Positions 44,253 to 52,909 are shown, counted from the stretch's first letter. The stretch is DNA of 64,000 nucleotides from Oceanobacillus sojae (GCF_900162665.1 NZ_LT727813.1:787533-851532), one strand, 5' to 3'. Made by a program: numbers and translations. Notes: generated from the sequence alone by a model not told the origin.

Positions 44253-44457
44253 AGTTAAATATATTTAAAAGCTCTAATGATCCTTTCTCTTCGCCTGGAA
44301 AAATTTAAGCTGTCATAAAAAGGCTGCCAATAGATAAAGGCTTGATGACCTTATTAGATTCCATAAAGGAGAACCATGCCAGAGGCAGTACGACAACCCT
44401 GTCAGGGGATGTGAGCATAACAGAAAATGGTACATTACCAAGTGATGAATGAATGTT

Positions 44458-44502
44458 AAATAGGGTGAAGCACACCGTCCAGACGCGTACTTCACCCTAT
44501 TT
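44458..44502. terminator. Bidirectional terminator
   Basis: Perfect 13-bp arms (44458-44470 and 44490-44502) with a 19-base loop, located between the small lipoprotein and the convergent PBP gene. Confidence 0.75.
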
Positions 44503-44518
44503 TACAGAAAACAGCTTT

Positions 44519-46528
44519 TTAATTACTTCCCTGCTGCATATACTCAAAAACATTTCTCGCCTTAGAAATCACATAGCCACTTCCCCCGCGTTCCTTCACA
44601 TCCTCTACCATCATTACCAATAATATTTCAGAGTCCGTTTCCTCGAAGCCGACAAACCAGCCATTTTCATTTCCATTATCATCTTCTTTGCTTTCTTTAA
44701 TTTCTGCTGTTCCGGATTTTCCGCCGATGACCATACCAGGAATATAAGTAGTATGCGCCGTGCCCTCGGGGCTCTCAACGATCTGAACCAGATTCTCTTT
44801 TACCAGATTTGCTGTTTCCTGACTGATAAGGTTTTCCTTCCATATTTCAGGTTCATCCTTTTCTACCAAAGACGGGTACAGCATATTTCCTTCGTTAAGA
44901 TAGGGCGTATAGGTTAAAGCAAGATGCAGCGGGCTCATCATTACCTGCCCCTGTCCATAAGCTGTATCAGCAAGCTGTGCCTCACTGTCAATCTCTCCAT
45001 TATTTGTCAAATTAGAAGCTGGAATCGTAAATGGAAATGGAATCTCTTCACCAAATCCAAATCCGACCGCTTCTTCTAAAAAGGTATCTTTCCCCATCTC
45101 CAGAGCTTCCTGCGCAAAATAAATATTATCCGAATGAACAAAGGCATCACGCAGATCGACATTCGCTTTATCATGTACACGGGTGACATAATAATCTCCC
45201 CACGAGTCATCCTTTGTCCAATGAAGTCCATTAATCTGCCTTACCTTTTCAGGGTTGGTCACTCCTGATTCCAATCCAATTGATGCTGTTATCGTTTTAA
45301 ATACAGAGCCTGGAGCATAACGGCTTGTAAAACGATTTAAGAATGGCTCATCCGGATCTTCACTCCATTTTTCCCATTGTTCTCCTGACAATCCCCGGAC
45401 AAAAGCATTTGGATTATAGGCTGGAGAGCTGACTAAGGATAAAACATTTCCGGTATGCGGATCTACAGCAACAGAGGTTCCCGGATCCCCTTCAAATTGC
45501 TCAAATATTTCCTGCTGCAGTGCAGCATCAATGGTTAATTGTATATCCTCGCCGTCAACAGGTTCTTTTTTAGCCAGCGTTTCTTTCAAATCACCGTCTG
45601 CATTACTTATATAAATATGGGTACCATTTTCTCCCCGCAATTTCTCTTCAAATACCTTCTCCAGGCCTGCGTTCCCAATTACATCTCCTGCAGCATAACC
45701 ATCCAGTTCTTCCAGCTGTTCAGCGGATATTTCCCGTACATAGCCTGTTAAATGAGCCGCTGAAGCTCCCAGCGGATAGGTACGGACCGTCTTTACTTGA
45801 GAGCTCACTCCCGGAAGCTTCAGATAGGTTTCTATATCATCTTCTTCCATCGGTAATGTTTTTATCGGCACAAACACTTCCGGCGTAACCCAGGAGGCAT
45901 CCAGTGCTTTATCTATTTCTTCAACCGAAATACCCAACAGATCTGCCAGCTTTTCTTTTGTATGGCCTTTATCTTCTTCCAGCAGCCCAGGTATGACACC
46001 AATGACATTCGCCTCTTCATTGATTGCAAGCCCGGTTCCATTCTTATCCTGCAGCTCCCCTCTTTCTGCTTCTAATGTTTTTACCCTTACTTTATCTCCT
46101 GTACTTAACTGTGGAAAAATCTGTGACGAATTCCATTTAATCAGCCAAAATCCCTCATCATCCTGTTCTAATGTCAGACGATGACTATATTCAATTGAAC
46201 CGGCAATTGTATCCATCTCTACACTATACGGAACAGTAATAAGATCTCCCTCCGGCTCTAATTCCTCCTCTGCATCTGCCTGTGATGTTATTCGTAAATT
46301 TTCCATCTCCATTCCATTATATATAGCTTCATAGCGTTCAATAAACGCTTCTTCCGTTATTTTGTTTTTCACTTCCTCGGAAAGCTGTTCATACATGGCG
46401 TGAAAATCTTTATTTTCCCAGTTGGAAAGATAGTCGTTTAATACTTCTGACGGCTCCTCTTTCTTAGAACATCCACCAGCTAGCAAAAGCAGCAATACAA
46501 TCAGGATAATCGTCCGGTATCCTCTCAT
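44519..46528 (-). CDS. MecA/PBP3-family class B penicillin-binding protein
   Basis: A 669-residue lipoprotein-type transpeptidase. Signal with Cys20 (LAGGC), NTF2-like MecA N-terminal domain (about 25-140), PBP dimerisation domain (150-320), then the transpeptidase domain with SVFK (408-411), SDN (466-468) and KSGT (604-607). This layout is shared by staphylococcal PBP2a and B. subtilis PBP3. It cross-links wall peptides outside the membrane. It is 15 bases downstream of a beta-lactamase gene, under the same BlaI-type operators. Whether it has low beta-lactam affinity cannot be read from sequence. Confidence 0.9.
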   Translation of the reverse strand: MRGYRTIILIVLLLLLAGGCSKKEEPSEVLNDYLSNWENKDFHAMYEQLSEEVKNKITEEAFIERYEAIYNGMEMENLRITSQADAEEELEPEGDLITVPYSVEMDTIAGSIEYSHRLTLEQDDEGFWLIKWNSSQIFPQLSTGDKVRVKTLEAERGELQDKNGTGLAINEEANVIGVIPGLLEEDKGHTKEKLADLLGISVEEIDKALDASWVTPEVFVPIKTLPMEEDDIETYLKLPGVSSQVKTVRTYPLGASAAHLTGYVREISAEQLEELDGYAAGDVIGNAGLEKVFEEKLRGENGTHIYISNADGDLKETLAKKEPVDGEDIQLTIDAALQQEIFEQFEGDPGTSVAVDPHTGNVLSLVSSPAYNPNAFVRGLSGEQWEKWSEDPDEPFLNRFTSRYAPGSVFKTITASIGLESGVTNPEKVRQINGLHWTKDDSWGDYYVTRVHDKANVDLRDAFVHSDNIYFAQEALEMGKDTFLEEAVGFGFGEEIPFPFTIPASNLTNNGEIDSEAQLADTAYGQGQVMMSPLHLALTYTPYLNEGNMLYPSLVEKDEPEIWKENLISQETANLVKENLVQIVESPEGTAHTTYIPGMVIGGKSGTAEIKESKEDDNGNENGWFVGFEETDSEILLVMMVEDVKERGGSGYVISKARNVFEYMQQGSN

Positions 46529-46543
46529 TTTTCCACCTTCCCG

Positions 46544-47470
46544 TTATTCTTCATTCTGCAGCTGTTCCATGACGCGTTCAGCAGCTTTTTCGATTAATTC
46601 ATCATGATAATCTGCGTCTACGGTATCCTGGCTGGAAAGAACGGCGATAACAATCGGAGCTTCATTGTCAGGCGGCCAGACAACAGCAATATCATTTCTT
46701 GTACCATAGCTTCCTGCCCCACTCTTATCTCCCACTTCCCATCCTTCTGGAACGCCTGCCCGAATTAACGAATCTCCAGCTTCATTTCCTGTTATCCAGT
46801 CAATCAGCAATTCACGCTTGTCTTCAGGAAGTAAATCACTTAACACATATTTTTGCAGGCTTTCAGCAAGAGCTTGCGGGGTGCTGGTATCCCTTTTATC
46901 TCCTGGAACGGCTTCATTTAATTCTGTTTCCATTCGATCCATCTCGATTGTTTCATCACCGTTTTTTCTTAATATGCCTTCTAGGCCATCTGGTCCTCCG
47001 AGTTCTTCTAACATAAGATTTCCTGCTGTGTTATCACTGTAACGGACAGCAGCCTCTATAATTTCTTCCAGCTTCATCCCATCTCCTGCATGCTTCTCTG
47101 TCACAGGAGAATATGTTACTAAATCCTCTTCAGAATAAGTAATTACTTTCTCTAAATCTTCTATTGAATTTGTTTGTAAAATAGCTCCCGCTGCCAATGC
47201 CTTAAAAGTAGAAGCATATGCAAATCTTTCATCTGAACGGTAGGTAACGGTCTGTTCAGACCCTGTGTCAATAGCATATACACCAAGTCTTGCATCAAAT
47301 TCATCCTCCAGCTCTTTAAAAGCTTCTTCGCCTTGTGAAGTCTGTTCTGGAGCTTCAGAATTTTCTACGCTGCTCTCTGTTTCATTGGAACAGCCTGCTA
47401 GTCCTATCGCGACAATCGACAACAATAAGATGAAGCCTTTCTTATTAAAAATATCTTGAAATTGTTTCAT
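46544..47470 (-). CDS. Class A beta-lactamase lipoprotein
   Basis: A 308-residue lipoprotein (acceptor Cys27, LAGC) with all class A motifs: STFK at 87-90, SDN at 145-147, general base Glu181 in ETELN (Glu166 equivalent) and KSG at 249-251. It hydrolyses penicillins at the outer face of the membrane. The gene has an AGGAGGG site and is the first of a two-gene operon with the MecA-family PBP. Its promoter is overlapped by two BlaI/MecI-type operators, so it should be inducible. Confidence 0.93.
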   Translation of the reverse strand: MKQFQDIFNKKGFILLLSIVAIGLAGCSNETESSVENSEAPEQTSQGEEAFKELEDEFDARLGVYAIDTGSEQTVTYRSDERFAYASTFKALAAGAILQTNSIEDLEKVITYSEEDLVTYSPVTEKHAGDGMKLEEIIEAAVRYSDNTAGNLMLEELGGPDGLEGILRKNGDETIEMDRMETELNEAVPGDKRDTSTPQALAESLQKYVLSDLLPEDKRELLIDWITGNEAGDSLIRAGVPEGWEVGDKSGAGSYGTRNDIAVVWPPDNEAPIVIAVLSSQDTVDADYHDELIEKAAERVMEQLQNEE

Positions 47471-47497
47471 TTAAAACCCTCCTAAAACTATATTGAC

Positions 47498-47507
47498 TAC
47501 AACTGTA
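47498..47507. promoter_or_regulatory. BlaI/MecI-type operator 1 (beta-lactamase side)
   Basis: TACAACTGTA, the TACA-N2-TGTA core of BlaI/MecI sites, placed near the expected transcription start of the beta-lactamase gene, 28 bases from its ATG. Confidence 0.8.
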
Positions 47508-47512
47508 ATACA

Positions 47513-47541
47513 ATACTACACATGTAGTCTAAGTTTGTCAA
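47513..47541 (-). promoter_or_regulatory. Beta-lactamase promoter with BlaI-type operator 2
   Basis: Minus-strand TTGACA (47536-47541) and TAGTAT (47513-47518) with a 17-base spacer. The operator core TACACATGTA at 47517-47526 overlaps the -10 box and spacer, so bound repressor would block polymerase. Confidence 0.82.
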
Positions 47542-47571
47542 TACCTACTTTTATCCTTTACAATTTTTTTA

Positions 47572-47627
47572 CTGACAGATTGATAACTTCGCTTTATAAT
47601 GCTAGAATTTAATGTATTACAAATGTA
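47572..47627 (+). promoter_or_regulatory. blaR1-blaI promoter with BlaI-type operator 3
   Basis: CTGACA (47572-47577) and TATAAT (47595-47600) are 17 bases apart. The operator core TACAAATGTA is at 47618-47627, just past the start of transcription, so the regulators should repress themselves. Confidence 0.78.
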
Positions 47628-47694
47628 ATTTAAAATAAAATCCGGTAAATCGTTCATATATAATTACCGTAACTGAAGAATGGAGACGAAAAGC

Positions 47695-49482
47695 ATGTTT
47701 ATAACAACACTTATTACAGGCTTCATTATTTCTTCCATTACAATCGGGCTTATTTTTCTAATAAAAAAGTTATTCCCAAAACAGCTATCCGCCAAATGGC
47801 AATATAATCTATGGTATTTATTGCTTTTTGCTTTGATCATTCCTTTTATTCCCGGCCGCTTCATTCCAGCCGGGAATCTGTTTCATACATTTACAGGCAG
47901 TTCTTCTGCAGATGGAAATTCTGCTGCCATAAATAGCGCAGCGTCCGGAAGCGGAGGAACAAATTCGAATTGGATGCAGGATTTTTCCGTAACGGTAACG
48001 CAGACAAATACAGAGCTGTTAAATGGAATTGCCGCTGGGATATGGATTGCTGGAGCCCTTGTTTTCACAGGGCTTTCTATACACGCGTGGCTGAATTTAA
48101 GGAGTATTAAAAAGTCGATTTCTCACGTGGAAGATAAAGAAATTCTAGACCTTTTCCAAATATCTAAGCAGCAGTTAAATATCTCAAAAAATATCGTATT
48201 GGGAGTTTCAGATAAAGTACGTTCACCGCTGACATTCGGATTGCGTAAAACCTTTGTTGTGCTGCCGGCGAATTTTGAAGAATGGTTATCCAGAGATGAC
48301 ATCAAGCATATTCTTCTTCATGAATTAAATCACTATAAATATAAGGATATTCCTATCAACTATTTAATGGTTTTCTTTCAAATCATCTACTGGTTCAATC
48401 CTTTTGTCTGGATTGCCTTTAAAGAAATGCGTCTGGACCGTGAGATTGCCTGTGATCATGCTGTATTAACATCCTTAGATGATAACAGCTATAAGAAATA
48501 TGGAAACACAATTATTCATTTTATCGATAAATCTCCCAGTCCTTCGTATAATAAGCTGGCTAATCAATTAAATGGCTCTAAAAAGCAGATTAAGAAACGG
48601 ATTATAGAAATTGCTTCCTTTCAAGCAGACTCTAAATTACAGCATGCCAAAAGCATCGGCATCTTCCTGCTGGCCGGCCTTTTTGTAGTTACACAGATTC
48701 CGCTTGCTTCTGCGATGGCTAATGACAACAGCCGCTATACAACTTTTAATCATGAACAGACAAGCGAAGAAGATCTTAGTGCTTATTTTAAAAATTACGA
48801 GGGCAGTTTTGTTCTATACGATATGCAAAAGGATGCATATCATATCTATAATAAAGACCAGAGCACATTGCGGGTTTCTCCTGATTCTACTTATAAAATC
48901 TATAGTGCCTTATTCGGATTAGAGGAGAACGTTATAACACCGGAACAAAATAGGATTGAATGGGACGGTGTCGAACAGCCTTATGAGCAATGGAATGGAG
49001 ACCAAAACTTAGAGACTGCTTTAAACCGCTCTGTTAACTGGTATTTCCAGCAAATCGATCAAGAAATAGGTCTGGACAATGTTCAATCCTATCTAAATCA
49101 AATCCATTATGGAAACCAGGATACTTCTGGCGGTTTGGAGCAATATTGGCTGGAATCCAGCTTGAAGATTTCGCCAGTGGAACAGGTGGAGCTGCTACAT
49201 TCATTCTATAACAATAGCTTTGATTTTCAGGAAGAGCATATTGAAGCTGTTAAAAATGCATTGCAAATGGATGAAAATGACGGCTCTGCACTCTATGGAA
49301 AAACAGGAACAGGTAATGTGAATGGCAAGGATATAAACGGCTGGTTTATCGGTTTTGTTGAAACAGAAACAAACACGTATTTCTTTGCAACCAATATACA
49401 GGATGAGGATAATGCCTCTGGAAGTATCGCAACAGAAATAACCTTAGCTATTTTAAAGGATAAACAAATTATTGATGAATAG
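47695..49482 (+). CDS. blaR1: BlaR1/MecR1-type beta-lactam sensor-protease
   Basis: A 595-residue membrane protein. Four or so hydrophobic helices frame an M56 zinc metalloprotease domain with HELNH (209-213); the extracellular C-terminal penicillin-binding domain (about 355-595) has STYK (398-401), where beta-lactams acylate, and KTGTG near the end. Binding triggers the protease, which leads to loss of BlaI. The start at 47695 follows GGAG with nine bases; an ATG at 47680 is also in frame. The next gene, blaI, begins 16 bases after its stop. Confidence 0.92.
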   Translation: MFITTLITGFIISSITIGLIFLIKKLFPKQLSAKWQYNLWYLLLFALIIPFIPGRFIPAGNLFHTFTGSSSADGNSAAINSAASGSGGTNSNWMQDFSVTVTQTNTELLNGIAAGIWIAGALVFTGLSIHAWLNLRSIKKSISHVEDKEILDLFQISKQQLNISKNIVLGVSDKVRSPLTFGLRKTFVVLPANFEEWLSRDDIKHILLHELNHYKYKDIPINYLMVFFQIIYWFNPFVWIAFKEMRLDREIACDHAVLTSLDDNSYKKYGNTIIHFIDKSPSPSYNKLANQLNGSKKQIKKRIIEIASFQADSKLQHAKSIGIFLLAGLFVVTQIPLASAMANDNSRYTTFNHEQTSEEDLSAYFKNYEGSFVLYDMQKDAYHIYNKDQSTLRVSPDSTYKIYSALFGLEENVITPEQNRIEWDGVEQPYEQWNGDQNLETALNRSVNWYFQQIDQEIGLDNVQSYLNQIHYGNQDTSGGLEQYWLESSLKISPVEQVELLHSFYNNSFDFQEEHIEAVKNALQMDENDGSALYGKTGTGNVNGKDINGWFIGFVETETNTYFFATNIQDEDNASGSIATEITLAILKDKQIIDE

Positions 49483-49498
49483 AACCGGGGTGATATAT

Positions 49499-49885
49499 AT
49501 GTCAGAAGGAGTACCGAGCATCTCTGAAGCAGAATGGGAAGTAATGAATGTACTATGGAAAAAAGCGCCGCAGACAGCGAATGACGTCATTTCCAATCTG
49601 CAGGGGCAAAAGGATTGGAAAGCAAAAACAGTACGGACACTTTTAGACCGGTTAGTGCACAAAGAAGTTGTTGGTGTCAATAAAGAGCAGCGTGTGTATA
49701 CTTTTTATCCGCTTTATTCCCAGGATGAATGCCAGCGTGCAGAAGCGGAATCATTCATTAAGCGGATCTACGGCGGCACGGTAAAATCGATGCTTGTCCA
49801 ATTTATGGAGGAAGACTCTTTATCCGAAGAGGATATTGAGGAATTAAAATCGATTTTGGATGAAAAACCGAAAAAGAAAAAATAA
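49499..49885 (+). CDS. blaI: BlaI/MecI/CopY family repressor
   Basis: A 128-residue winged-helix repressor (SISEAEWEVMNVLWKK, then KTVRTLLDRLVHKEVV) with a C-terminal dimerisation and cleavage region. It would bind the three TACA-N2-TGTA sites between blaR1 and the beta-lactamase gene and be inactivated by BlaR1. The ATG at 49499 follows CCGGGGTGA; the longer frame from 49472 overlaps blaR1 and lacks a site. Length matches staphylococcal BlaI. Confidence 0.92.
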   Translation: MSEGVPSISEAEWEVMNVLWKKAPQTANDVISNLQGQKDWKAKTVRTLLDRLVHKEVVGVNKEQRVYTFYPLYSQDECQRAEAESFIKRIYGGTVKSMLVQFMEEDSLSEEDIEELKSILDEKPKKKK

Positions 49886-49975
49886 CCTGCTCAGAGAAAT
49901 GATGAAGGGACTGAATCATGCACAGAAAACAATACTTTCCAGACAGATTTCTATAAAATATTGGAGGGCAAAGTA

Positions 49976-50506
49976 TTGAAAGAAGAGCTATTTACAAAAA
50001 GATTAATCTTACGAAAAATGCGGATATCTGATGCCGCCGCGCTATTTAATATCTGGTCAGACCCGGCTGTTGCAGCATTCATGAATATCTCTGCTTTCAC
50101 AAGTGAATCGCAGACAATCGAAATGATTAACCTGCTCAATAAATTAGCTGAAAAAAATCAGGCCATCCGCTACAGTGTGCTTGATTTGAATTCAAAGCAG
50201 ATTATTGGCTCCTGCGGCTTTAATGCTATCGACGCAGAAAACGCCCGGGCTGAGATTGGCTATGATATTGCGAAAGTACATTGGGGAAAGGGATATGCAC
50301 CCGAATCCATTCAGGCGTTAATTGATGAAGCCTTTTCGAATTTAGAAATCAACCGGATTGAAGCGAAAGTAGAGCCGGCAAATATAAATTCGATGAAAGT
50401 ATTGCAAAAACTAGGGTTTACCTTCGAAGGAACGTTGCGGCAATATGAAAAGGTGAAGAGCAATTTTGTTGATATGTATATGTACTCGCTCTTAAAAAAT
50501 GATTAA
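49976..50506 (+). CDS. GNAT acetyltransferase, RimJ/RimL type
   Basis: A 176-residue GNAT protein. The acetyl-CoA loop is in VHWGKGYAPESIQALIDEAF, and the C-terminal NINSMKVLQKLGFTFEGTLRQYEK is the usual RimJ/RimL ending. Start is TTG at 49976, seven bases after GGAGGG; the TTG at 49961 lies within that site. Related proteins acetylate ribosomal proteins or small molecules. It lies 90 bases after blaI, possibly part of the same resistance island; substrate unknown. Confidence 0.85.
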   Translation: MKEELFTKRLILRKMRISDAAALFNIWSDPAVAAFMNISAFTSESQTIEMINLLNKLAEKNQAIRYSVLDLNSKQIIGSCGFNAIDAENARAEIGYDIAKVHWGKGYAPESIQALIDEAFSNLEINRIEAKVEPANINSMKVLQKLGFTFEGTLRQYEKVKSNFVDMYMYSLLKND

Positions 50507-50573
50507 TTATACTAAAATCGTTCCAGGTCTGCTACAGGATCGGTTTTTCTTTAAAGTTTTTCATTTCAAAAAC

Positions 50574-50605
50574 AGATAAGGAAAGTACGCACTCTCCTTA
50601 TCTGC
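50574..50605 (-). terminator. Terminator of the FusB-family gene
   Basis: Arms 50574-50583 and 50596-50605 (CAGATAAGGA type) with an inner AGT/ACT pair; the minus strand continues into TTTTTGAAA. A weaker hairpin at about 50513-50548 followed by TTTTTCTTT may terminate the GNAT gene on the plus strand. Confidence 0.7.
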
Positions 50606-50631
50606 TTTCTTTATAAATTTCTTTAATAAAT

Positions 50632-51282
50632 TTATTTGGTGACTCTATCCAAAAATGCTCTTACCTTCTCTATATCCGTTACATGCTGATTACACAAATG
50701 GCTGTCAGCACAGATATAATTATAGTGCTTGGTAAATGTCCCGGGAACCTCACCTTTTACAGAAGTGGTAAGACGGACAACTTCCGTATGCTGGTTGCAA
50801 AGCGCACAAATACCCTGTGTTGCCGGTAGTATAAAAGTGCCTTTCAGTGCTTTAAAGCTTTCATTTTGTTCCACTACTATATATCTCCGCAGTTTTCCAG
50901 GGTCATCCCAGGCTAAATAAGAAATTTGCTGAAAGTCGGTCTCCTCCAGATTAGGGAGCTTCAGCTTTTTTTCCTTTTTAAACAGGCTTTTTAAATTACT
51001 TGCTTCCACTGCTTTAAATGGAATAATATAGGGTTTCAGCTTTTCTAAAAAGACTTCTCCCTCTGCCCGTTCATTGATATCTATTAACGGCTGGATTATT
51101 TTTTCTTCTTCATCAGACCATGTAAAGGAGTCTATCAACTCACTTTTCACAATCCCGCGTACAGCCAGAATAACATTTTTATCCTTTGTTGTGGCCAATG
51201 CACGTATAATTTTATCTGTCTGCTGCTCTATAAAACGATAATTCGCTACTGTTAAAAACGGCTCAATTAGTTGTTTTTCCAT
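50632..51282 (-). CDS. FusB/FusC-family EF-G-binding protein
   Basis: A 216-residue protein. An N-terminal four-helix bundle (about 1-80) is followed by a C-terminal domain with a treble-clef zinc finger whose likely ligands are in GICALCNQH and CADSHLCNQH. This is the FusB/FusC pattern: binds elongation factor G on the ribosome and helps release it, giving fusidic acid protection in staphylococci. Chromosomal homologues are common in Bacilli, so a housekeeping role is also possible. It lies next to the bla genes, convergent with the GNAT gene. Confidence 0.85.
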   Translation of the reverse strand: MEKQLIEPFLTVANYRFIEQQTDKIIRALATTKDKNVILAVRGIVKSELIDSFTWSDEEEKIIQPLIDINERAEGEVFLEKLKPYIIPFKAVEASNLKSLFKKEKKLKLPNLEETDFQQISYLAWDDPGKLRRYIVVEQNESFKALKGTFILPATQGICALCNQHTEVVRLTTSVKGEVPGTFTKHYNYICADSHLCNQHVTDIEKVRAFLDRVTK

Positions 51283-51376
51283 TTGAATTCACTCCATTAT
51301 ATTAGGCTTTTTATTAAAACATACGGCCTAAAGAGATCATTCATTATTTATTCTGCTTTATTATACTAAAGACCTC

Positions 51377-51430
51377 TCAGACCAAAAGGGCGCCCAGCCT
51401 AGAGTAAGCATTACCAAAGAATGCTGCCAT
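51377..51430 (-). CDS. Candidate 17-residue micropeptide
   Basis: ATG at 51430 is eight bases from a strong AAGGAGG site (complement at 51438-51444) and reads MAAFFGNAYSRLGALLV before TGA. A TATACT lies about 35 bases further upstream. The sequence is small, hydrophobic and unlike anything I recognise. The surrounding 300-base gap 51283-51582 shows no other gene. Expression is unproven. Confidence 0.3.
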   Translation of the reverse strand: MAAFFGNAYSRLGALLV

Positions 51431-51582
51431 TTCGATTCCTCCTTAAAAAGAAAGCTACAGCCAGTATAGCACTTTTTCCAAATAAAGCTTCACGATTTAT
51501 ATAATTCTTAAAAAAATCTGGAACTTCAGGATTCGTTTCAGGAAAAGAAGGGAAATATATACAGTAGAAGGAGTGATACATC

Positions 51583-52308
51583 ATGAGACTGAAAAAAACA
51601 TATTTTGCAGCACCAGGTATAGCACTCTTACTTTTCCTGGGAGCGTGCCAGGGTGCTTCACAAGCAGAAACGGATACCTCACAAGAGGAATCGGATGAAG
51701 AAACTGTATCTGGTACAGAGGATGACCAGACGGAAGCAACAGAAGGCAATCAGGAAGACTCCGCAGAGGAACCGGAAAATAACAGTAACGAAGAACAACA
51801 GGCAGAAGCTGAGGATTCAAGTAATGAAGATGCCTCCTCAGAGAAAGAAAATACAGAAGCTGAAGATTCTTCCAACAGTAATATAGAAGAAACAGATTAT
51901 TCCAGTGAGCAGGAAGCAATTAACGCAATTGAAAACTATGAAGAAGTTGAGCAGACAAATATAGACCTTGGTCATGGCGTCAAAGCTCTTTCAGAAGGAG
52001 CTACCGGCCACAATTATGTTTCATGGAATGAAGGAAAATGGCTGATTCGCGTAAATGCTCCGACTGACCCAGAATTAGCAACCGGAAATTATAAAGACGG
52101 TGAGGAGCTTGCCCGGGCTGTCGTAGATTATTTAGAAACAAATTATCTACCTGCGCCTGATGAGCGTGGAGTAATTGAAATTGACGATTTTGACGAACAT
52201 CCCGGAACAGTCATCCGCTGGCAGAAAGGAAGCACCGTTTATGAAATTGATGAGAGTACAGGCAATCCAATAGATGCATTACAAATTGCTGTTGAAAGTG
52301 ATTCTTAA
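51583..52308 (+). CDS. Lipoprotein with acidic linker and conserved C-terminal domain
   Basis: A 241-residue lipoprotein: signal with Cys22 (LGAC), a low-complexity linker rich in Glu, Ser, Asp, Gln and Asn (about 25-105), and a globular C-terminal domain (about 106-241, with ALSEGATGHNYVSWNEGKW and GTVIRWQKGSTVYEID). The domain is not one I can name. Its 5' end is shared with the short lipoprotein at 44031. Likely tethered on the outer membrane surface with the linker spanning the wall. Ends in a terminator at 52314. Confidence 0.78.
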   Translation: MRLKKTYFAAPGIALLLFLGACQGASQAETDTSQEESDEETVSGTEDDQTEATEGNQEDSAEEPENNSNEEQQAEAEDSSNEDASSEKENTEAEDSSNSNIEETDYSSEQEAINAIENYEEVEQTNIDLGHGVKALSEGATGHNYVSWNEGKWLIRVNAPTDPELATGNYKDGEELARAVVDYLETNYLPAPDERGVIEIDDFDEHPGTVIRWQKGSTVYEIDESTGNPIDALQIAVESDS

Positions 52309-52313
52309 CCGTG

Positions 52314-52349
52314 AGAGACTTGCCTTTTAATATATAGAGGCAAGTCTCT
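52314..52349 (+). terminator. Terminator of the lipoprotein gene
   Basis: Perfect 12-bp arms (52314-52325 and 52338-52349) with a 12-base loop, followed by TTGTTTATT. Confidence 0.75.
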
Positions 52350-52384
52350 TTGTTTATTCGTGTAACATAATCGCAGGCTTTTAT

Positions 52385-52909
52385 TCATTTTTGCTTGATA
52401 CTTTCCAGAAGCTGATTCAGCTCTCTCTTGCTGTATATATGTATCACCTTTTCTTCATATACCTCTATCTTTCTTTGTGCTTTTACTAAATTATTTGTAT
52501 CATACGCAGCATTCCATTTTAATAACTGCACCAAGTCTCTTATATTTTCTTTTTTAGTCGGCAAAATACGAAGCTTTCTTTTTAAAAACCGGTTAATTAT
52601 TCTCATTTGCCTTACGTACATATTTGTATGTAAAACAATGATTTGATCCGCTTTTTCAAAACTGGCCTCCAGCCAGGCAAAATAGACACCTTCCATAATC
52701 CAGGAATCTTGTGAAAGTATATCCTCCAGTTCCTTGTCCCTGATCGCAGGATCTTTTTTCGTTCCATAGCTTTTATTCCAAAACAAGTTATCCAGATCAG
52801 CAGCCGGAATAGCAAGAATATCTGATAACACCCTTGCCAGATAGGTTTTCCCGCTTCCCGCACCGCCGATAATATGTATTTTCTTTACTTCTTCCTGCAA
52901 ATGTGTCAC
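52385..52909 (-). CDS. P-loop kinase-like ATPase (FlaR/topology modulation type)
   Basis: A 174-residue adenylate-kinase-fold protein. The Walker A loop is GGAGSGKTYLA near residue 15, followed by LDNLFW and a lid with RQMRIINRFLKRKLR. Proteins of this group are annotated as DNA topology modulation (FlaR) or AAA-type small kinases; no function is proved. The start is GTG at 52909 or TTG at 52900, the latter better spaced from AGGTGA. Monocistronic or followed by nothing on its strand. Confidence 0.72.
   Translation of the reverse strand: MTHLQEEVKKIHIIGGAGSGKTYLARVLSDILAIPAADLDNLFWNKSYGTKKDPAIRDKELEDILSQDSWIMEGVYFAWLEASFEKADQIIVLHTNMYVRQMRIINRFLKRKLRILPTKKENIRDLVQLLKWNAAYDTNNLVKAQRKIEVYEEKVIHIYSKRELNQLLESIKQK

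Noticed and set aside
51411-51919. Two 112-codon minus-strand frames antisense to the acidic lipoprotein
   Set aside because: Composition (Leu/Ser/Pro-rich) is the reverse complement of the Glu/Ser linker; no promoter or ribosome site.
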